Shown here: piece by piece, positions 33,331 to 45,597 of the stretch
Numbering within the stretch: the stretch's first letter is position 1
How the letters are laid out: each line of letters begins with the position of its first letter
Assembly: GCA_019096195.1 (NCBI GenBank)
Contig: JAGTXK010000011.1
Span: 1-64,000 of the forward strand
Direction of reading: 5' to 3'
Source of the DNA: Boletus sp. NGJ
Taxonomy: Eukaryota; Basidiomycota; Agaricomycetes; Boletales; Boletaceae
Length of the DNA: 64,000 bases
Program-made: the position numbers and the translations under genes
The notes under the pieces: model-generated
What the model was told of the DNA's origin: nothing
Databases searched by the model: none
What the model saw: the letters and a program-made list of their open reading frames with translations, nothing else

Positions 33331-35037
33331 ATGTTGATGATGATCTCCTTTGGCCTCCATATCCTTGCCCTGACCATCGGATTCGCACAATGCCAGGCCT
33401 TGTCTGTGCCTCCAACATGGCGAGTCCGTGGGAACTCACCCACTGTTCTTGATCACCTATTGTACTCACAAAATTGTTCTCTAGGAGCCTGAAAACAAAT
33501 ATACCCTTGCAGAGCGAGTTGCGGCCTCGCAGAATGCTATCGACAGCCTGGGGTTGAATGAAACCATCACATACTTCAATGGTGAGCCCTTTTTTGTCAT
33601 GCACCTGCGTCGCCCCCTGAACTCATGCCGAGTCCTGCTATCAAAAGACCTGGGTTATTGGCAAGGTGGAAATGTCCTCTCTGCCATGGCTAATCAGGAC
33701 CGCATCACACATCTACGTTTGAACCAAGCTATTGTGACGACGTATCTCGACAGGGCATTCTCTCTATGCCCCAATTATTCAAACACTGTATAACGATGAT
33801 GCATTGTGGTGGGCGACGGCTGCGTACTACGATCGTGCATATGGCGATGAGAATCTATTGGCTCACGCTGTACAAACGTGGGAGCATATCAAGACCTTGT
33901 AAGTAGGAGGCATCTGACTCGCACTGATCATTATTGACTGATTGAGTCCGCAGCCAGATATCCGAGGAAGATGCCCAACATGGTAGCATGCTGCTTTTCG
34001 ATTATGGGGTCATGCGAAGGTAGAACCATGGCCGGCGGCATCTTCTGGGTGAGTCTGAGCCTGTAAAAAGGCTGCAACACCCGGATAATGAAAACAACTC
34101 CTAGCGTCCTGTGCCCGGTGATACCGCAGTCGATTCTGTCACGACTGGGTAAAGGGACATTTGTCACCTGCAATGATGACCGTTCTAAAATAGATCTTTT
34201 CTAACGTGCATATTGTGATCATCAGTATGGCATGATCAATGTGGATCGATCCGCTTCATCCTAGGCTCTCCGCATACCTTGCCGAGCTGACTCATAACTC
34301 GACGTATACCGATTCCGCTAATACAGCTGCGACTTGGATGCGGACTCTCAACATGAACAACGATGGTCTCGCGCTCGATACTATCTCTGCAAATGACTGT
34401 TCGCGATCACCAGCCACTGAATTGTTCACATATAACAGCGGAAAGCTAATCGAGGGACTGAGCGTGCTTTTTGATGTCACTGGTGACGAAAGCTGGCAAA
34501 ACTTGTGGGTGGTGACGAGGTGGTCATGCGTGCAATCATTGACTCGTTGGTTTCATAGCATGTTATAGACCACCGCTGCTGTTCTCTACACTACAGCGTG
34601 GCAGGGTACCACCGGGGTGATCACAGAAGGCGGAGTCACAGAAGAGGATAATGACATTGTCGGGTTCAAGAGTGGGTCCTTTTGCAAGTTGCATTGTCTG
34701 GTACCATAACACGACCGGACGACAGGCATCTTGATTCGTGCCTTGCATGAAGCATGAACACGAAATCCGGATGATGCGCAGTTGCAAGACGTCATTCAAA
34801 GCTACATCAACGTTCAGGTATGTGATCAACCAATGTTAGCTGTGTACTTTACGTGCGACTCGAAACCTCGCTGGTCAGTACAATGCGCTCATGGAACTCG
34901 CATCGACGCGATACGAAGATACGAGGTGGTATTTGGCCGCCTGGGCAGGGCCGCAGCCTACCAGATACACCGCATGGGGTCGACTCGCCGCTCTGGACGT
35001 GTTGGTCTCGAGGATTGATGTCAATCCAATGGCTTGA
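33331..35037 (+). pseudogene. GH76-like (alpha-1,6-mannanase/DFG5-type) pseudogene
   Basis: A signal peptide (MLMMISFGLHILALTIG, FAQCQA) is followed by spliced pieces of a fungal family 76 glycoside hydrolase-like protein: YTLAERVAASQNAID, GNVLSAMANQDR, LYNDDALWWATAAYY, GRTMAGGIFW, LSAYLAELTHNSTY, FTYNSGKLIEGLSVLFDVT, VITEGGV, YNALMELASTRY and YTAWGRLAALDVLVS. The family's Asp-Asp motif (DDALWW) survives. The gene is broken: the frame shifts between PNYSNT and LYNDD near 33785 and again near 34010, and TGA replaces a Trp codon in LHEAW near 34755. Intron sites are mostly intact, so the damage is recent. GH76-like proteins act on or cross-link cell-wall mannan. Confidence 0.8.
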
Positions 35038-35588
35038 GCGTTTTTTAGAATGAAATTACTGGTCGAGCTGCTAGGAGATTTGATCTCAGATCCTCGCACA
35101 AACACCTCACATCACTGAAAAAGGAGGTTGGCCGTCCCAAGCCAAACCAGCGTTGCACTCTGAGGTGACGATTAATCAAACCTCGGCATGTCTTCATCAG
35201 TGGTCCGCACATCTCATGTCTTGCTCCAAGTGGCATGCATTGATCGTTCCTTGAAGGACACGAGTTGTTACTTGTGTCCCGAATTCAGAAAATTGACAGG
35301 TTTCTGCCAGTGGGTCAGCATGTATGCTACCCACGACGGATCGGCGGTCAACGTTGACGTTAAACCTAATTGCATGTTCATGCATTCGTCGTGAAAAACC
35401 TGGGAGTGAGATAAACGCTCGCATGGACCGAGAATACTGACTTGATCAAGGAATGTCGTAGCATACTTTTCGCACAGGTGCAATCGTTCTGACGAGGATC
35501 ACAAATTCCTCATAAATTCATTTATCACGGTCTTGGAAGCCTCCACGGTTCCATTCCGCATCCGAAATACTAAGGTTTCTATATTGAA
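35038..35588. other. Intergenic stretch between GH76 pseudogene and NLE1
   Basis: No gene is seen. It contains the 3' flanks of the two converging units; short open frames lack domains. Confidence 0.5.
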
Positions 35589-37643
35589 CTAGTTTTTCCA
35601 TCTGCAACATGCATCAGTCTGCAAAGTGGCCGCGCGCCTACACCGACTTACATTTTAACCGTGCGATCCCGTCCCCCGCTGACAACCTTGTCAGCAACGA
35701 AATCGACGCAATACACCTCGTCCGTATGTCCCGGAAGATCATTTTTGAGTTTATATGTCTTAAGATCCCAGGTCTGCTCGAGTGGATGGACAGATTAACC
35801 AGAGTGTTATGATGGATTCCGCGCTATACGGGACGTACTTTGACGGTGTTATCTTTGCTCGCACTGACTACCATCCTCGAGTCCGCGCTCCATGCGAGAC
35901 GGTATACTGGACCGACGTGACCACGCAGTGTCGCCACGAACTTGCCCATAGTCCCTAGACGAAAATAAGCAACCAAGTATATGCAATACAACACTGGAAG
36001 GGCACAAAAGACCCACCAGATCCTCCTGTACAATCCCAGAGGCGCACAGCACTATCCCACCCCGCGCTCGCCGCCCACCGCCCATCAGGCGAAAATGCAA
36101 CGTGGGACACTTGCCGCTGATGCCCCGTCAGTCGATTAAGGGGCTTTGATCTACCGCCTCCAGATTCCCCCACGGATGAGAAAAGTGACCACAGGAAGAG
36201 GGTGTGATCATCAGACCCTGATATCAGAAGCTCGGGGGTGCGAGATATGAGAGCGTCATATCGTTTCAGTGCAAGTGTTTGAGCTAAGCAGGATACGAAT
36301 AAGTAGACAATCATAGGCGCATCATTGTGTGAGGAACATACCTTCTTCGTCAGATGCTGGTCGCTTAGCGGTGTGATCGAATGGACCGGTCCGAAGTACA
36401 AAGTCCGTGTTTAAAGCAAGGGTAGTTACCCAGTGTGCATGGTCCTTGAGGATCATCAGTTGCTTGCCCTGTGAGATAATCAGTAATCCAGGCTAGTGTG
36501 TAAGGAAAAGCTCGACCCCTTGCGCATCCCACACTCTTACTGTGCGATCACTACTTGCAGTGTAGAGCACCCCTGTCCCGCCTTTTCCACCGCCTCCCCA
36601 TTTGACAACATTGACACTGGCTGTGTGCCCGCCGAGGGTATACTCCACCCGTCGGGTTGCTGTAGACCAAACACGGACAGTCCCATCCTTTGATGACGAT
36701 GCAAGACGCGGCGCAGTCGGGTTTCTACTCACATGCGTGATGTGACGATCTGAACATCGCGAAGGGATGCTTACATGTGTACAGGTTCCCAAGTAAGCGA
36801 AGTCACCCACTTTGAGTGACCTTTCATCGCGTCGCCTGTCGGCTTTCCTGACTTGGGGTCCCATATTCTCACGTGTCCGTCGTGCCCGCCACTGGCAAGC
36901 TTCCGCTCGATAGGGTCCCATTCGACACAGAGGACCCACCCTGTATGACCCACGAGGGTATGAGACGGCGTTTCGGTGTCAAGGTCCCACAGTCGGACGT
37001 GGGTGTCGCCAGACCCTGTGGCGAGGAGTGCCCCCGTCGGGGAGAAGGAAGCACACAATATAGGGGAAGAGTGACCTAGACTCGTCCAATCGAATTACAT
37101 CCACCCCAAAGAATGGGGTCCATGATCAACGCGACGCATGTTGATGGGACTGACATACCTGATAAGGTGCTCGAGCAACGTGTCGCGGGACGTACCTTGA
37201 ACACGGACTGTGGTGCGCATCGGACGACGAGAATGTTTTCTTCTGAGAACGCTTGTGAGGGGTGATTAAGTACGTCCTCTTGTATAGACTTGGAGATGAC
37301 GATGCGAGTCGGGGCGTTGAGCTTCGTGGTGTTCTCGGGCAAGGCAACATGAAATGCAAAGGGCACGTGGTCGTCATTTTCCTGTGTGGTAGATTAGTAT
37401 CAATCAAATATGTACAGACATGTTCTGATGGCTCGCCTTTGTGCGTAGCTGATTCACGAGTACTTGGAGGGTCTCCCGTGCGACATTTGCCGGGAGGTTG
37501 ACAGCAGGCGCGATCGGTGTACCATCATGCTCATTTACGAACTGAACGATGATGTTTGGTGAGGGCTGTATTGGTTCTGGCTCTGGCTCTGGAACACCGT
37601 GATACACTTTTTGTCTTTTTGGCGGGGGAAGGAGTGTCGCCAT
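35589..37643 (-). CDS. RSA4: Notchless/Rsa4, 60S ribosome assembly WD40 protein
   Basis: There are nine exons on the minus strand: 37643-37416, 37381-37159, 37075-36775, 36724-36517, 36468-36342, 36283-36032, 35954-35839, 35773-35652 and 35601-35589, giving 529 residues. An N-terminal NLE domain (NIIVQFVNEHDGTPIAP, VARETLQVLVNQL, CAPQSVFKVRPATRC) precedes an eight-bladed WD40 propeller (SGSGDTHVRLWDL, SGSDDHTLFLWSL, RGHVGPVYRLAWSADSR, HTDEVYCVDFVADKVVSGG). Rsa4/NLE1 binds pre-60S particles and is pulled by Rea1/midasin through its NLE domain. The last coding exon is only 13 bases (IWKN and stop). The first donor is the least certain border: ending exon 1 at 37416 adds seven residues over the family consensus. 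Confidence 0.93.
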
Positions 37644-38638
37644 CACGCGCCAGTACGTCGACGTGATCACAGTGAGGATTGAAAAGTTTCATCTCGGAGG
37701 ATTGCCCAGATTAGTAAAAATGCCCCCTGTTTTCCTCCACATGGTCGCACAAGTTGATATATAATACTTCCTGATTGTCTATAACAAACGAATGGCACAA
37801 AAAAAGTATGTTTACGCTCGTGCCCGACTTCCCTCGGGTAGCAGATGCAGCCTAAACCTGGGAGCTACGACCGAGTGGTGCGATATCTAGCGTGGAAAGC
37901 ATGCCTCCAAGTCTGTGAGAAGAAGCACATGGTGTAGGAGGAAAGAGCGCCTAGACTCAGTCAATGAATTCATTCACCTGCCTCCGTGAATTGCGGCCGG
38001 ACATGACCACATGTGCATTTTTTTTGTGTGAGACACCAGCAGTTTTGAATCCCGACCGAGGAAGCATTGTGATTGTGGCGTCTTCGTAACAAAGAATGGC
38101 GGATGCCAGCCACTAGTCTACTTCGGCAAACATATTGTGGGTCCTGTCAGGAAATAATAGCCCCTATTCCAAGGATACCGGCTAACAAACGACCAGTCGA
38201 AATAACTGCATCAATGCGCAGCAATGTGCTGTTTATAGGAAAGTGAGCGAGCTCAACATCAAAGGCTCTGACACACCGGCTGCAATTTTTCTGATTGTGC
38301 TGTAGTAGTTCCAAAAAGGGGGGGCACTGCTTAATTGTGTCATGCGCTCATAGAGTAAGGCAGTGCAGAACTGCAGTGAAGTCGACACTAACCACTCGAG
38401 AATTTGGTAGAGTGCCCGTCGCCGCAGACAATTGGAGACGCGTACCATGGCAACATTGGATGGTCCAGTTGGAATTTTCAAGAGGTTTCTAACCCTAACC
38501 CGATTTGGTCCGCTGGTTTATTAGACTATTTGTACTTGTTTGTGGGGTGGCCGAACCGTATGCTCGCCGCACAGGCGCTTTTACTTCATCCACATCCACG
38601 TTTACCACCTTCCCAGTTCCCCTCCCCCATCCCCTACC
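37644..38638. other. Intergenic region between RSA4 and UBC6
   Basis: The two genes diverge from here, so it must hold both promoters. The leader before UBC6 (about 38580-38638) is rich in C and T. I see no coding frame with a domain. Confidence 0.5.
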
Positions 38639-39997
38639 ATGGCTAGCAAGGCCGCTCAGAAACGCGTACGTTTTGCGCTTATCCCCCTCGTCTCACTCTG
38701 TAAACCGCACCATCTAGCTCAGCAAAGAGTATATCAGCATGCAGAAAGAGCCACCACCATTTGTCTGGGCAGTTCCCGATGAAAAGAACATCCTTACTTG
38801 TCAGTACATCGCTATCGCTTGAAAATCCGTAGCTGATCCCCTTTAACCAGGGAATTACCTTATCGTGCGCGATTTTCACTCATCTTTTCAATCTACACCC
38901 ATCACATATTACATAGCGCGGTCCCCCTGACTCGCCCTTCGCCGGCGGAGAGTATCATGGTGTCCTCCTTTTCCCCTCGGAATACCCTTTTAAACCCCCA
39001 GGCATCAAGGTTGCTTTCTCTTGGTTTCCTTCTTGTGGACACAACTAAATTCCCCGCAGATGTTCACACCGTCCGGCCGTTTTCAGCCAGATAAGAAGAT
39101 TTGTTTCTCAATGTCGGATTTTCATCCGGGAACCGTGCGCTACTTTTTTTCACTTTTTTTATATCCATAGCAATTCTCATGTGCTTTCTTTCGCATTTTC
39201 AGTGGAACCCGGCTTGGAGTGTTGCAACAATGTAAGTTTTCTTTATACATATCCCGACATGGCCGGGCGTCCGTGATAATCATTCGTGATGATGGCGGTC
39301 AATTGAATTATCGCCGATGTCACCATTCTGTGGACTTTCTGCTGACTTGTTATCTTTAGATTAACTGGTCTCTTGTCGTTCATGTTGTCAGATGAAATGA
39401 CCACTGGCTCCGTCACCTCGTCGGACAGCCATAAGAAATCTTTTGCTACGAAGAGCCATACCTTCAACCTCACTCAACCCCGGTTTAGAGACGCATTCCC
39501 GGATGTACGTCACTACAGTTTAATTTGTTGTCAGGAGGCTGATTGACGTCTCATCACTTGGCTTTGCTGTGATTTTCGTGTTCCTTACTTTGGCTATGCC
39601 TGGTTTGTTGATCATTGTTCCCTTGCTGAATTGCTTGTAGTTCTGCACTCCCACCCTCAGGGACCTACCAAATATGGGTGAGCCGGAGCGCGGGAAGACC
39701 GATGTTGTGTCGAATACTAGTGTGGCCAGTCTGTACCCCTCATCCATGCCATCGTCAACCTCAGCAACACCTCCCCAGCAGATAATCCTCAGACGGAACG
39801 TGGGAACCGTTCAAACGGCGATGGTAGCTGCTGCACCCATGGGGGTTGACACCTCGAATCCCTTGACATCCACAAACAAACCGGTTGTCCCTCAAGGATG
39901 GACAGCATCGTGGCGTCAGATAATTATGGAGAAGTGGAGATGGGGGGTGCTAATTGCGCTAGCGGTGATTGTCTCAAGACTTTCTGCAAGTTCCTGA
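38639..39997 (+). CDS. UBC6: Tail-anchored ER ubiquitin-conjugating enzyme Ubc6
   Basis: Exons: 38639-38665, 38718-38799, 38851-38864, 38917-39009, 39060-39134, 39203-39231, 39360-39504 and 39641-39997. The protein begins [14 protein letters not shown] and carries the UBC fold ([51 protein letters not shown]). The catalytic Cys is residue 87, the same number as in yeast Ubc6. The C-terminus has one membrane helix (GVLILALAV-type stretch near residue 255) with a very short lumenal end, so it is tail-anchored. Ubc6 works with Doa10 in ER-associated degradation. Exon 3 is a 14-base micro-exon. It is convergent with CDC8. Confidence 0.95.
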
Positions 39998-40334
39998 GGA
40001 ATGTGGCAGGCCAACGCGATACGCATATTTTCTATTTTCTGGATACAACAGAGCACGGACTGTTCAGGTGTGCATGGCATTTCAAGTAGTTTATTTCCAG
40101 TGTTGCCGTCTTTCACTCTCTCGTGTTCACCTACTTGCTTTGCCTGTGAGTTCTGCCCAGCACATCAACACTCCTTACTGCTCGCAAGTTTTCATTTTTA
40201 CCATAGTTGCTTGTCTTTTCTTGTTTCTCTTCAACCTTGTCACTCGTTACCCATCTCCTCTCGCAATATGTTACTTAGCAAATGTATTACAAGCTGTTTC
40301 AAGACTCGACATAGATTCGATGCTTCCTTCAGTA

Positions 40335-41233
40335 TTATCCTGATTCCTCTTCACTGTGCCAGAGTCTCGTCACAGGCTTGTCAGTAGTGTTCCGTAGTAC
40401 TGGCACAACAGTGTTCCAGATGTCGTCTGCGACCTTATTTGGACCCTGGCCTGCGTCTAGAACAGCCCACCGATCTGCACCCATTTCCTTGCCAATCTTT
40501 TCAAAGACCTGTCGAACCCTCGTCTGTACCTCTTGTTTTTCATACCTCTCCTGGCCATATCCACCCCGCTGCGTAGCAATCTCTGGTGTGATGTCCAAGA
40601 ACAGCGTCAAATCAGGCGCAGGAAGACCGATCTCGGGTGCTCTGCACCACTCGTATGTGAGATCGAGTTGGGGACTTTTCTGGGCTGAGAAGGCGATGCC
40701 CGAGAAGGCGTAACGATCTGCGATGACCGTCGTCCCCGACGCGAGGTGTGCTTGGATAGTTGAGCTGGCGAAGAAGTTTTAAAGTAAATGCAAGTCAGAG
40801 AGCGCGTTGGAGATGAAGAGAAAAATGGACGACGGACGCGCGTTCCCATCTGTTGGCGGAGAAGAGGAGGTGAATGGCGTGATCGTCGAGCTCGGACTCG
40901 GAGCGCAGATAGGCGTCGATCATCTTTCCGATCGCCGTCGTCCGGTCTGATTGTTGGCGCACCGCGCGCGGGGGGGGGGATACGACCCAATATACACGAG
41001 AAGACAGAGGGGGGCAGTAAAAGAGTCAGAATCGCTATCAAAAAGAGAGAGAGAGGGTGGGGGGGACTCTAACCGGGGAATTTGAGGAGCACGGCTTTGG
41101 GGTGGGATCCTGAGCTTGTCGCGTCGGTGGTTGTGGACTGGATGCGGTGGAGGAGACGCACGGCTTGCGTGGTTTTTCCGGACCTGTCCAGTCCTTCGAT
41201 GACGATGAATGCACCGCGGGCGTTGGGAGACAT
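40335..41233 (-). CDS. CDC8: Thymidylate kinase Cdc8
   Basis: Exons on the minus strand: 41233-41074, 40946-40838 and 40764-40335, giving 232 residues. The P-loop is [10 protein letters not shown] near residue 14; then come [23 protein letters not shown] with the DRY/F motif, [14 protein letters not shown], and a LID segment [10 protein letters not shown]. It phosphorylates dTMP to dTDP for DNA synthesis. The C-terminus is some 15 residues longer than usual (WHSEEESG). The poly-G and GA tracts at 40960-41065 sit in and beside the first intron. Confidence 0.95.
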
Positions 41234-43263
41234 GGTCGTGAGGTCTTGGACTTGGTGCGGACTAGAATCGGACTCTGAGAATCTCTAACGAGTTGGGGCT
41301 CCCTGATCAATTATTACATGGCCTCGGGCTCGAGGCGGCTATGATACAACGACCAAAACAGTCTCAGTTCTGCCTTCTCCCTCAAAATACAGTGTCCTTT
41401 CAAGGGTGGCCAGAGTTCATACATATCATATCGTCTCTCTGATTGCTCCCAGGCTTTTATGAACTATCGGAATTCGTAATCTGGGTTGGGTTGTGGGAAG
41501 CTAATCAGCAGAGCAGAACAAGAATGTGAATCGTTCAGTGTTCCGTTGCAGCCAGGAACATTCCCTACGCGATGTATGAGTGGCACAGGATACCGCAGCA
41601 GCTGACGTTATTATCATGGGCGATTGTGCTGATTGCTTGGGCCTGGAAAGGCATTTCCGATTGTCGGTTCTAGAGTGGCGACATACACGGAAAGTGATTA
41701 GGACCCATCCGAGAGAGGAACAGCGACGCTCTTGAAGCCAAAACGACGAATACCATCGCCAAGTCGGAGAACGACGTCCTAGAGATCATCGCAGAAGATG
41801 AGTCAAATGAGTCAGCGAACAAAACGACTCAAAGCAAAATTGGCTGCAGTCTCGTCATCACACTGGGCATATAGGAACTATCTGCATCCGGACGGTACAA
41901 GCTCCACGATTTGGCCCATCAGCTACGAGGCTGAGTAAAGCTCTACAGATAACAGATATGAAAACGCAATAAATCAAATACCAACTCACCCTATCAGGAA
42001 TATCAGTGGCCTCATGATATTTTTTTTTGCTCACAATCCCTTCCCATTTTGCTTGGTTCTTTGATGTTAATTGTGACCATCTCTCGAATCATTTTGAATA
42101 GGTTGACTGGATCGTCACAGCCAAGAATCGCAAAGCGCGCGAGCATGAATCAGAGTGATTTGGGGTGACTTTGGCTGATTTAGAGGATACATGTGAGTGT
42201 CAGGACCAAACCCAACTACAAAGGTGATGTCAGTCGACCATTTTCCTTCACGAACCTGCTTTAGATATCACCTCGAACATGACAGTATTGAGCCTTGAGG
42301 GCGGCTCTGTTCGATATGAGAGTCGACTCCGTAGGGAATATATCATTCCCGAGTTCGCTGAAATGGACACCCATGGACAGCGAATCTACGAGTTCAAAGC
42401 GTTTAGAGGGATCAATAACATTTGTCGTCTAGTGGCCATGTCGAGGAATGATGTCGCTGTGCCACAGAAGCTTCAGCGTCTGTACCTGGAGAGACCCGGG
42501 GTTTCGTGTTACAGAAATGCAAGAAAGCGTCTCACTTGCTCGAAACCTGATCGCTTGTAAAGTCCCGTCGACGCCGTGTGAACATCGGCCCGACGAAAAA
42601 TCTGGGCGCGATCGTAACCAATATCAAACGTGCACGTGCGCTTGGCAGGCTGGTCGCCGGGTTATAGTTGTTCACGTGTTTGCACGACGAGAGCGTTTGG
42701 GAGCGGATTCGAGTGCACCATGGTCAAGCAATCTACTCCGCGCGTTCGCCAAGATTTGCTCTTCCGCAGCACGTGTCGGTCGGTTCAACAGATCCGTCTA
42801 CAGCGCTCTTTTATGATCCGATCGCGCAGACGTCGACACTCGCCAATATTTGGAGAGCCGACGCATGACAAGTGTGTGTCGTTTTAACTTGCCCAACTAG
42901 GAAGTCGAACCTTAACGTTCCGACCAGCTGGCCAACCGGGAATTGACTCTGCCAGTGCGCAGTACTCTATCTCGTGTCTTCCGTGATCCATCTTCATCGC
43001 GGACATTTCGAAGAGCTAACATTAACCGCGCGCTGAAGATCCCGGATTGGCGGTTGTGAATGCTGTCCCCAAGCTTCCCTTCGTGCCGCTGGTGTTGACA
43101 TTTGGCATGACTCTGGGACACATCGTTTCGCTCCTCCAGCAATGGAGAATCCTATCAATCGCCCGTACTCCATTTGAACATTTCCATTAACGTGGGGTCG
43201 TTCTAGATCTAGAGCTGTTAGATGTTGACAGACAGGAACCATGCTTGCCGGAGCACCGAGCCA
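41234..43263. other. Poorly understood stretch with coding-like pieces
   Basis: 41234-42270 shows nothing. On the + strand 42279-42560 is an open frame (93 residues; EYIIPEFAEMDTHGQ, GINNICRLVAMSRND). Another frame reads VNIGPTKNLGAIV, NIKRARALGRLVAG at about 42580-42665 and, after a break, HHGQAIYSARSPRF and DPIAQTSTLANIW to 42868. Composition is protein-like and GC-rich, but no family is recognised and the pieces do not join through clean introns. Probably a decayed gene. Confidence 0.35.
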
Positions 43264-44130
43264 TCAGAGATTAGGAGGAGGTCGGGGCGGAGACCCGAAT
43301 GGTGCCTGTTTTTCCCAACGATTGGCGTATCTTTCCCTTGGGGAAAGCTGAAAGGGCCGTCTAGAACAGCGCTCACCGACCCTCGGTACGGTTAGAAAAC
43401 TCATTGGCTGCTCACGCAAGTGTCTGAGAGCGTTAGTGTGGCGACGATGGGAATCCGCGTTGACACACATAGGGCTCCCAGTTCAAGTGTGCCCGTCCGC
43501 ACGAGCGTGACGTTGATCCATGTTTCTTCCGTCGGCATCTGAATCCGCGCGGCGCGTATACAGGACTTGAGACAATTGGTCTCCACGAACTGGGTCGTTC
43601 CCGCCACATGCGGAACACGAAACAGCGCCCGGGGTTGCGGCTTCCTTTTTTTTTTTCTTTTTTTTTTTCTTCTTCTGTCATTCAAGCTTTAGTACGCCAT
43701 ACCTTTATTTCGGCTCGGAACGGTTCATTCGACGCTGTGAGAGCCTTATCAGATATGCTACGACGCGCTCGAAAGATCCGCGACGAGATGGGCCCACGTA
43801 TGACGGAAAACCACGCGTTGATAGACAGCTCAATGTCATCTCCAGGGGTCGCTTCGGGCGGGATCTTCATCCCTACGCGGGACGGTGGGAACGCTTAGTT
43901 GCGGAGTTAGGTCATGATGATGGGCTGCCGTGGGGTTGGGGTCGGATCCATGAACACTCACGGTACGCAACGCCTCGAGAGCGTCGGTAACAGGAACTGA
44001 GGTCGCTTTGCCTCGAGGTGCATAAAATGATCGTTACCTGTGGCGTCAGCCAAGTGAGAACGGTCAGGCGCACTATCTTCTTGGATTCGTGCAACTCACC
44101 ATGATGAGGTATTCTCATGGTCGCGTTCGC
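43264..44130 (-). CDS. Hypothetical minus-strand gene, unrecognised
   Basis: Several minus-strand pieces look coding. At about 44118-43972, MRIPHHG joins across an intron with donor gtgagt to NDHFMHLEAKRPQFLLP. At 43870-43690, MKIPPEATPGDDIELS and INAWFSVIRG end at AEIK before a donor gtatgg. At 43620-43440 the frame reads FRVPHVAGTTQFVE, TWINVTLVRTGTLELG. The intron between the last two would contain the long A/T tract at 43648-43678 and a tactaa-like branch site. Not all phases could be reconciled. No family is recognised; the start codon and the end are guesses. Confidence 0.35.
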
Positions 44131-44878
44131 GAAATCATGACATTACATCAAGCGGAGGAAACCTGTATGTTGTTTTGCAAAAAATACCAGATAAACAAAT
44201 CAGCACTTGGAACGTGGGTGCGAGGGAACCGGAGAAATTTTAAGATTTCATTCTTGGAAATCGTTTCTAGAGAAACGAAGCGTTGTTCTTGCCTTGTCTG
44301 CCCTGTGATTCAGACGACACGTTCAAAGACAAGTCAGATTAGTATCCCACAGCATACGAGCTTGCAAGTTTGGACACTTGTTGTGGCTATTTGATTATGT
44401 AACCAAGGCATTGAGTCTCAGGCCCGATAGGACCAGCAAGTGAAACAGGCGGAGAAGTCAGCCCACATGTCCTTCCGAACTCAATGTCGAGCAGAACAAC
44501 AATAGAGAATTATGAGCCTGATCCGAAACGATGGACACCAAAAGCAAACCTATCAGTTTCGCGTTTGTTTCTCGTCGAATTTGGTTAGATGAACGGGCCA
44601 AGCGACAAATGATGTTATTCTTTCTCACTGGCATGATGTGGCTCGTCTAAACTCTAAGTAGTGGGAGAGGTCTCGTAAGCGGTCGCACGAAAAGAGCTGC
44701 GGGCTCGCGAGGATGCCAAGACGCTGGCACGAGAGCGGATGACACGTCGAATCGGGCATTTATCAATTCACCTGATGAACAAGTCATCAGCGCTTGGTAC
44801 AAAGGATGAAGGCTTGCAGACGCGTCGAACTCAAAGGCTTCTTGGGTGGCGTGAGTAGGGTAGCCACCCAAGCGTGGC

Positions 44879-45400
44879 TTAGACCAGGGAAAGCGCCTTT
44901 TTGGCCGCATCAACGTCCATGAAGAAGATGCTGTCCATTAACACGTGTGGTGTTGTCATGGGTGGATATTCTGTGTGTTCAATAAGCAGTAGCACAGGAC
45001 TGGCTAAAAGTGCTTCAATGCGATGGGAAGCGTCCTGAGATAGGCAACTTGAACAAAAGTGTGAGAATATGAAAGCCAGCCAAGGCTGGAGTGCTGATAT
45101 CTCGGCAGGACAGCGAGCTATTCCGTGAGTCCTTACGAACGATGCAACCCGAAATATCATATCCGCAGAAGCCACATTAAACTCTACGAGGTGGAAGATA
45201 CTCACAGGAGATCTTGCTGGGCGCGGCTCACGTGTACAAAACCGTGCCCTTGTTATGTACAGCCTTTGACCGAGTGGGAGGGAAACATGGGCGGCGGTCA
45301 ACTCGCCAAAGGCTGTCGGACAACCACAAAAAGTTAAGGCGGTACTTTGGCCTCGTTGCGAGCCAGTGTGAACGACGAGTGCAGATCCACGTTTTTCCAT
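44879..45400 (-). CDS. Hypothetical minus-strand open frame upstream of MKT1
   Basis: An open frame of 173 residues begins MEKRGSALVVHTG and ends MDVDAAKKALSLV and TAA. The second half (ALQPWLAFIFSHFCSSC, DASHRIEALLASPVLLLIE) is protein-like. A donor gtgagt near 45210 and an acceptor near 45140 could splice out a middle part. No domain is recognised. It is divergent from MKT1 about 200 bases away, which would suit a gene, but chance cannot be excluded. Confidence 0.35.
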   Translation of the reverse strand: MEKRGSALVVHTGSQRGQSTALTFCGCPTAFGELTAAHVSLPLGQRLYITRARFCTREPRPARSPVSIFHLVEFNVASADMIFRVASFVRTHGIARCPAEISALQPWLAFIFSHFCSSCLSQDASHRIEALLASPVLLLIEHTEYPPMTTPHVLMDSIFFMDVDAAKKALSLV

Positions 45401-45597
45401 GACTTCAGCAACGAGGCGGAAATTATAGACAGTCTAGTGGAAATGGTCGTAGTATTTGTGAAACACTTTTGAGGAGATGGGAAGATACGCGTGATTATGT
45501 AATCAAACAGTTGCCGCCTCCGAAACGCTGTGTGCAACGTTTGTCCAAGAGCCCTTCTGGCAATTGCAGAATTCCGGGTTGAGCTGACAGACCGACC

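Noticed and set aside
38489-38500. Telomere-like aaccctaaccc
   Set aside because: A single short match inside a gene-rich region, with no repeat array.
40960-41065. G-run and GA tract as a possible functional element
   Set aside because: It lies in and next to a CDC8 intron and is explained by simple-sequence expansion.
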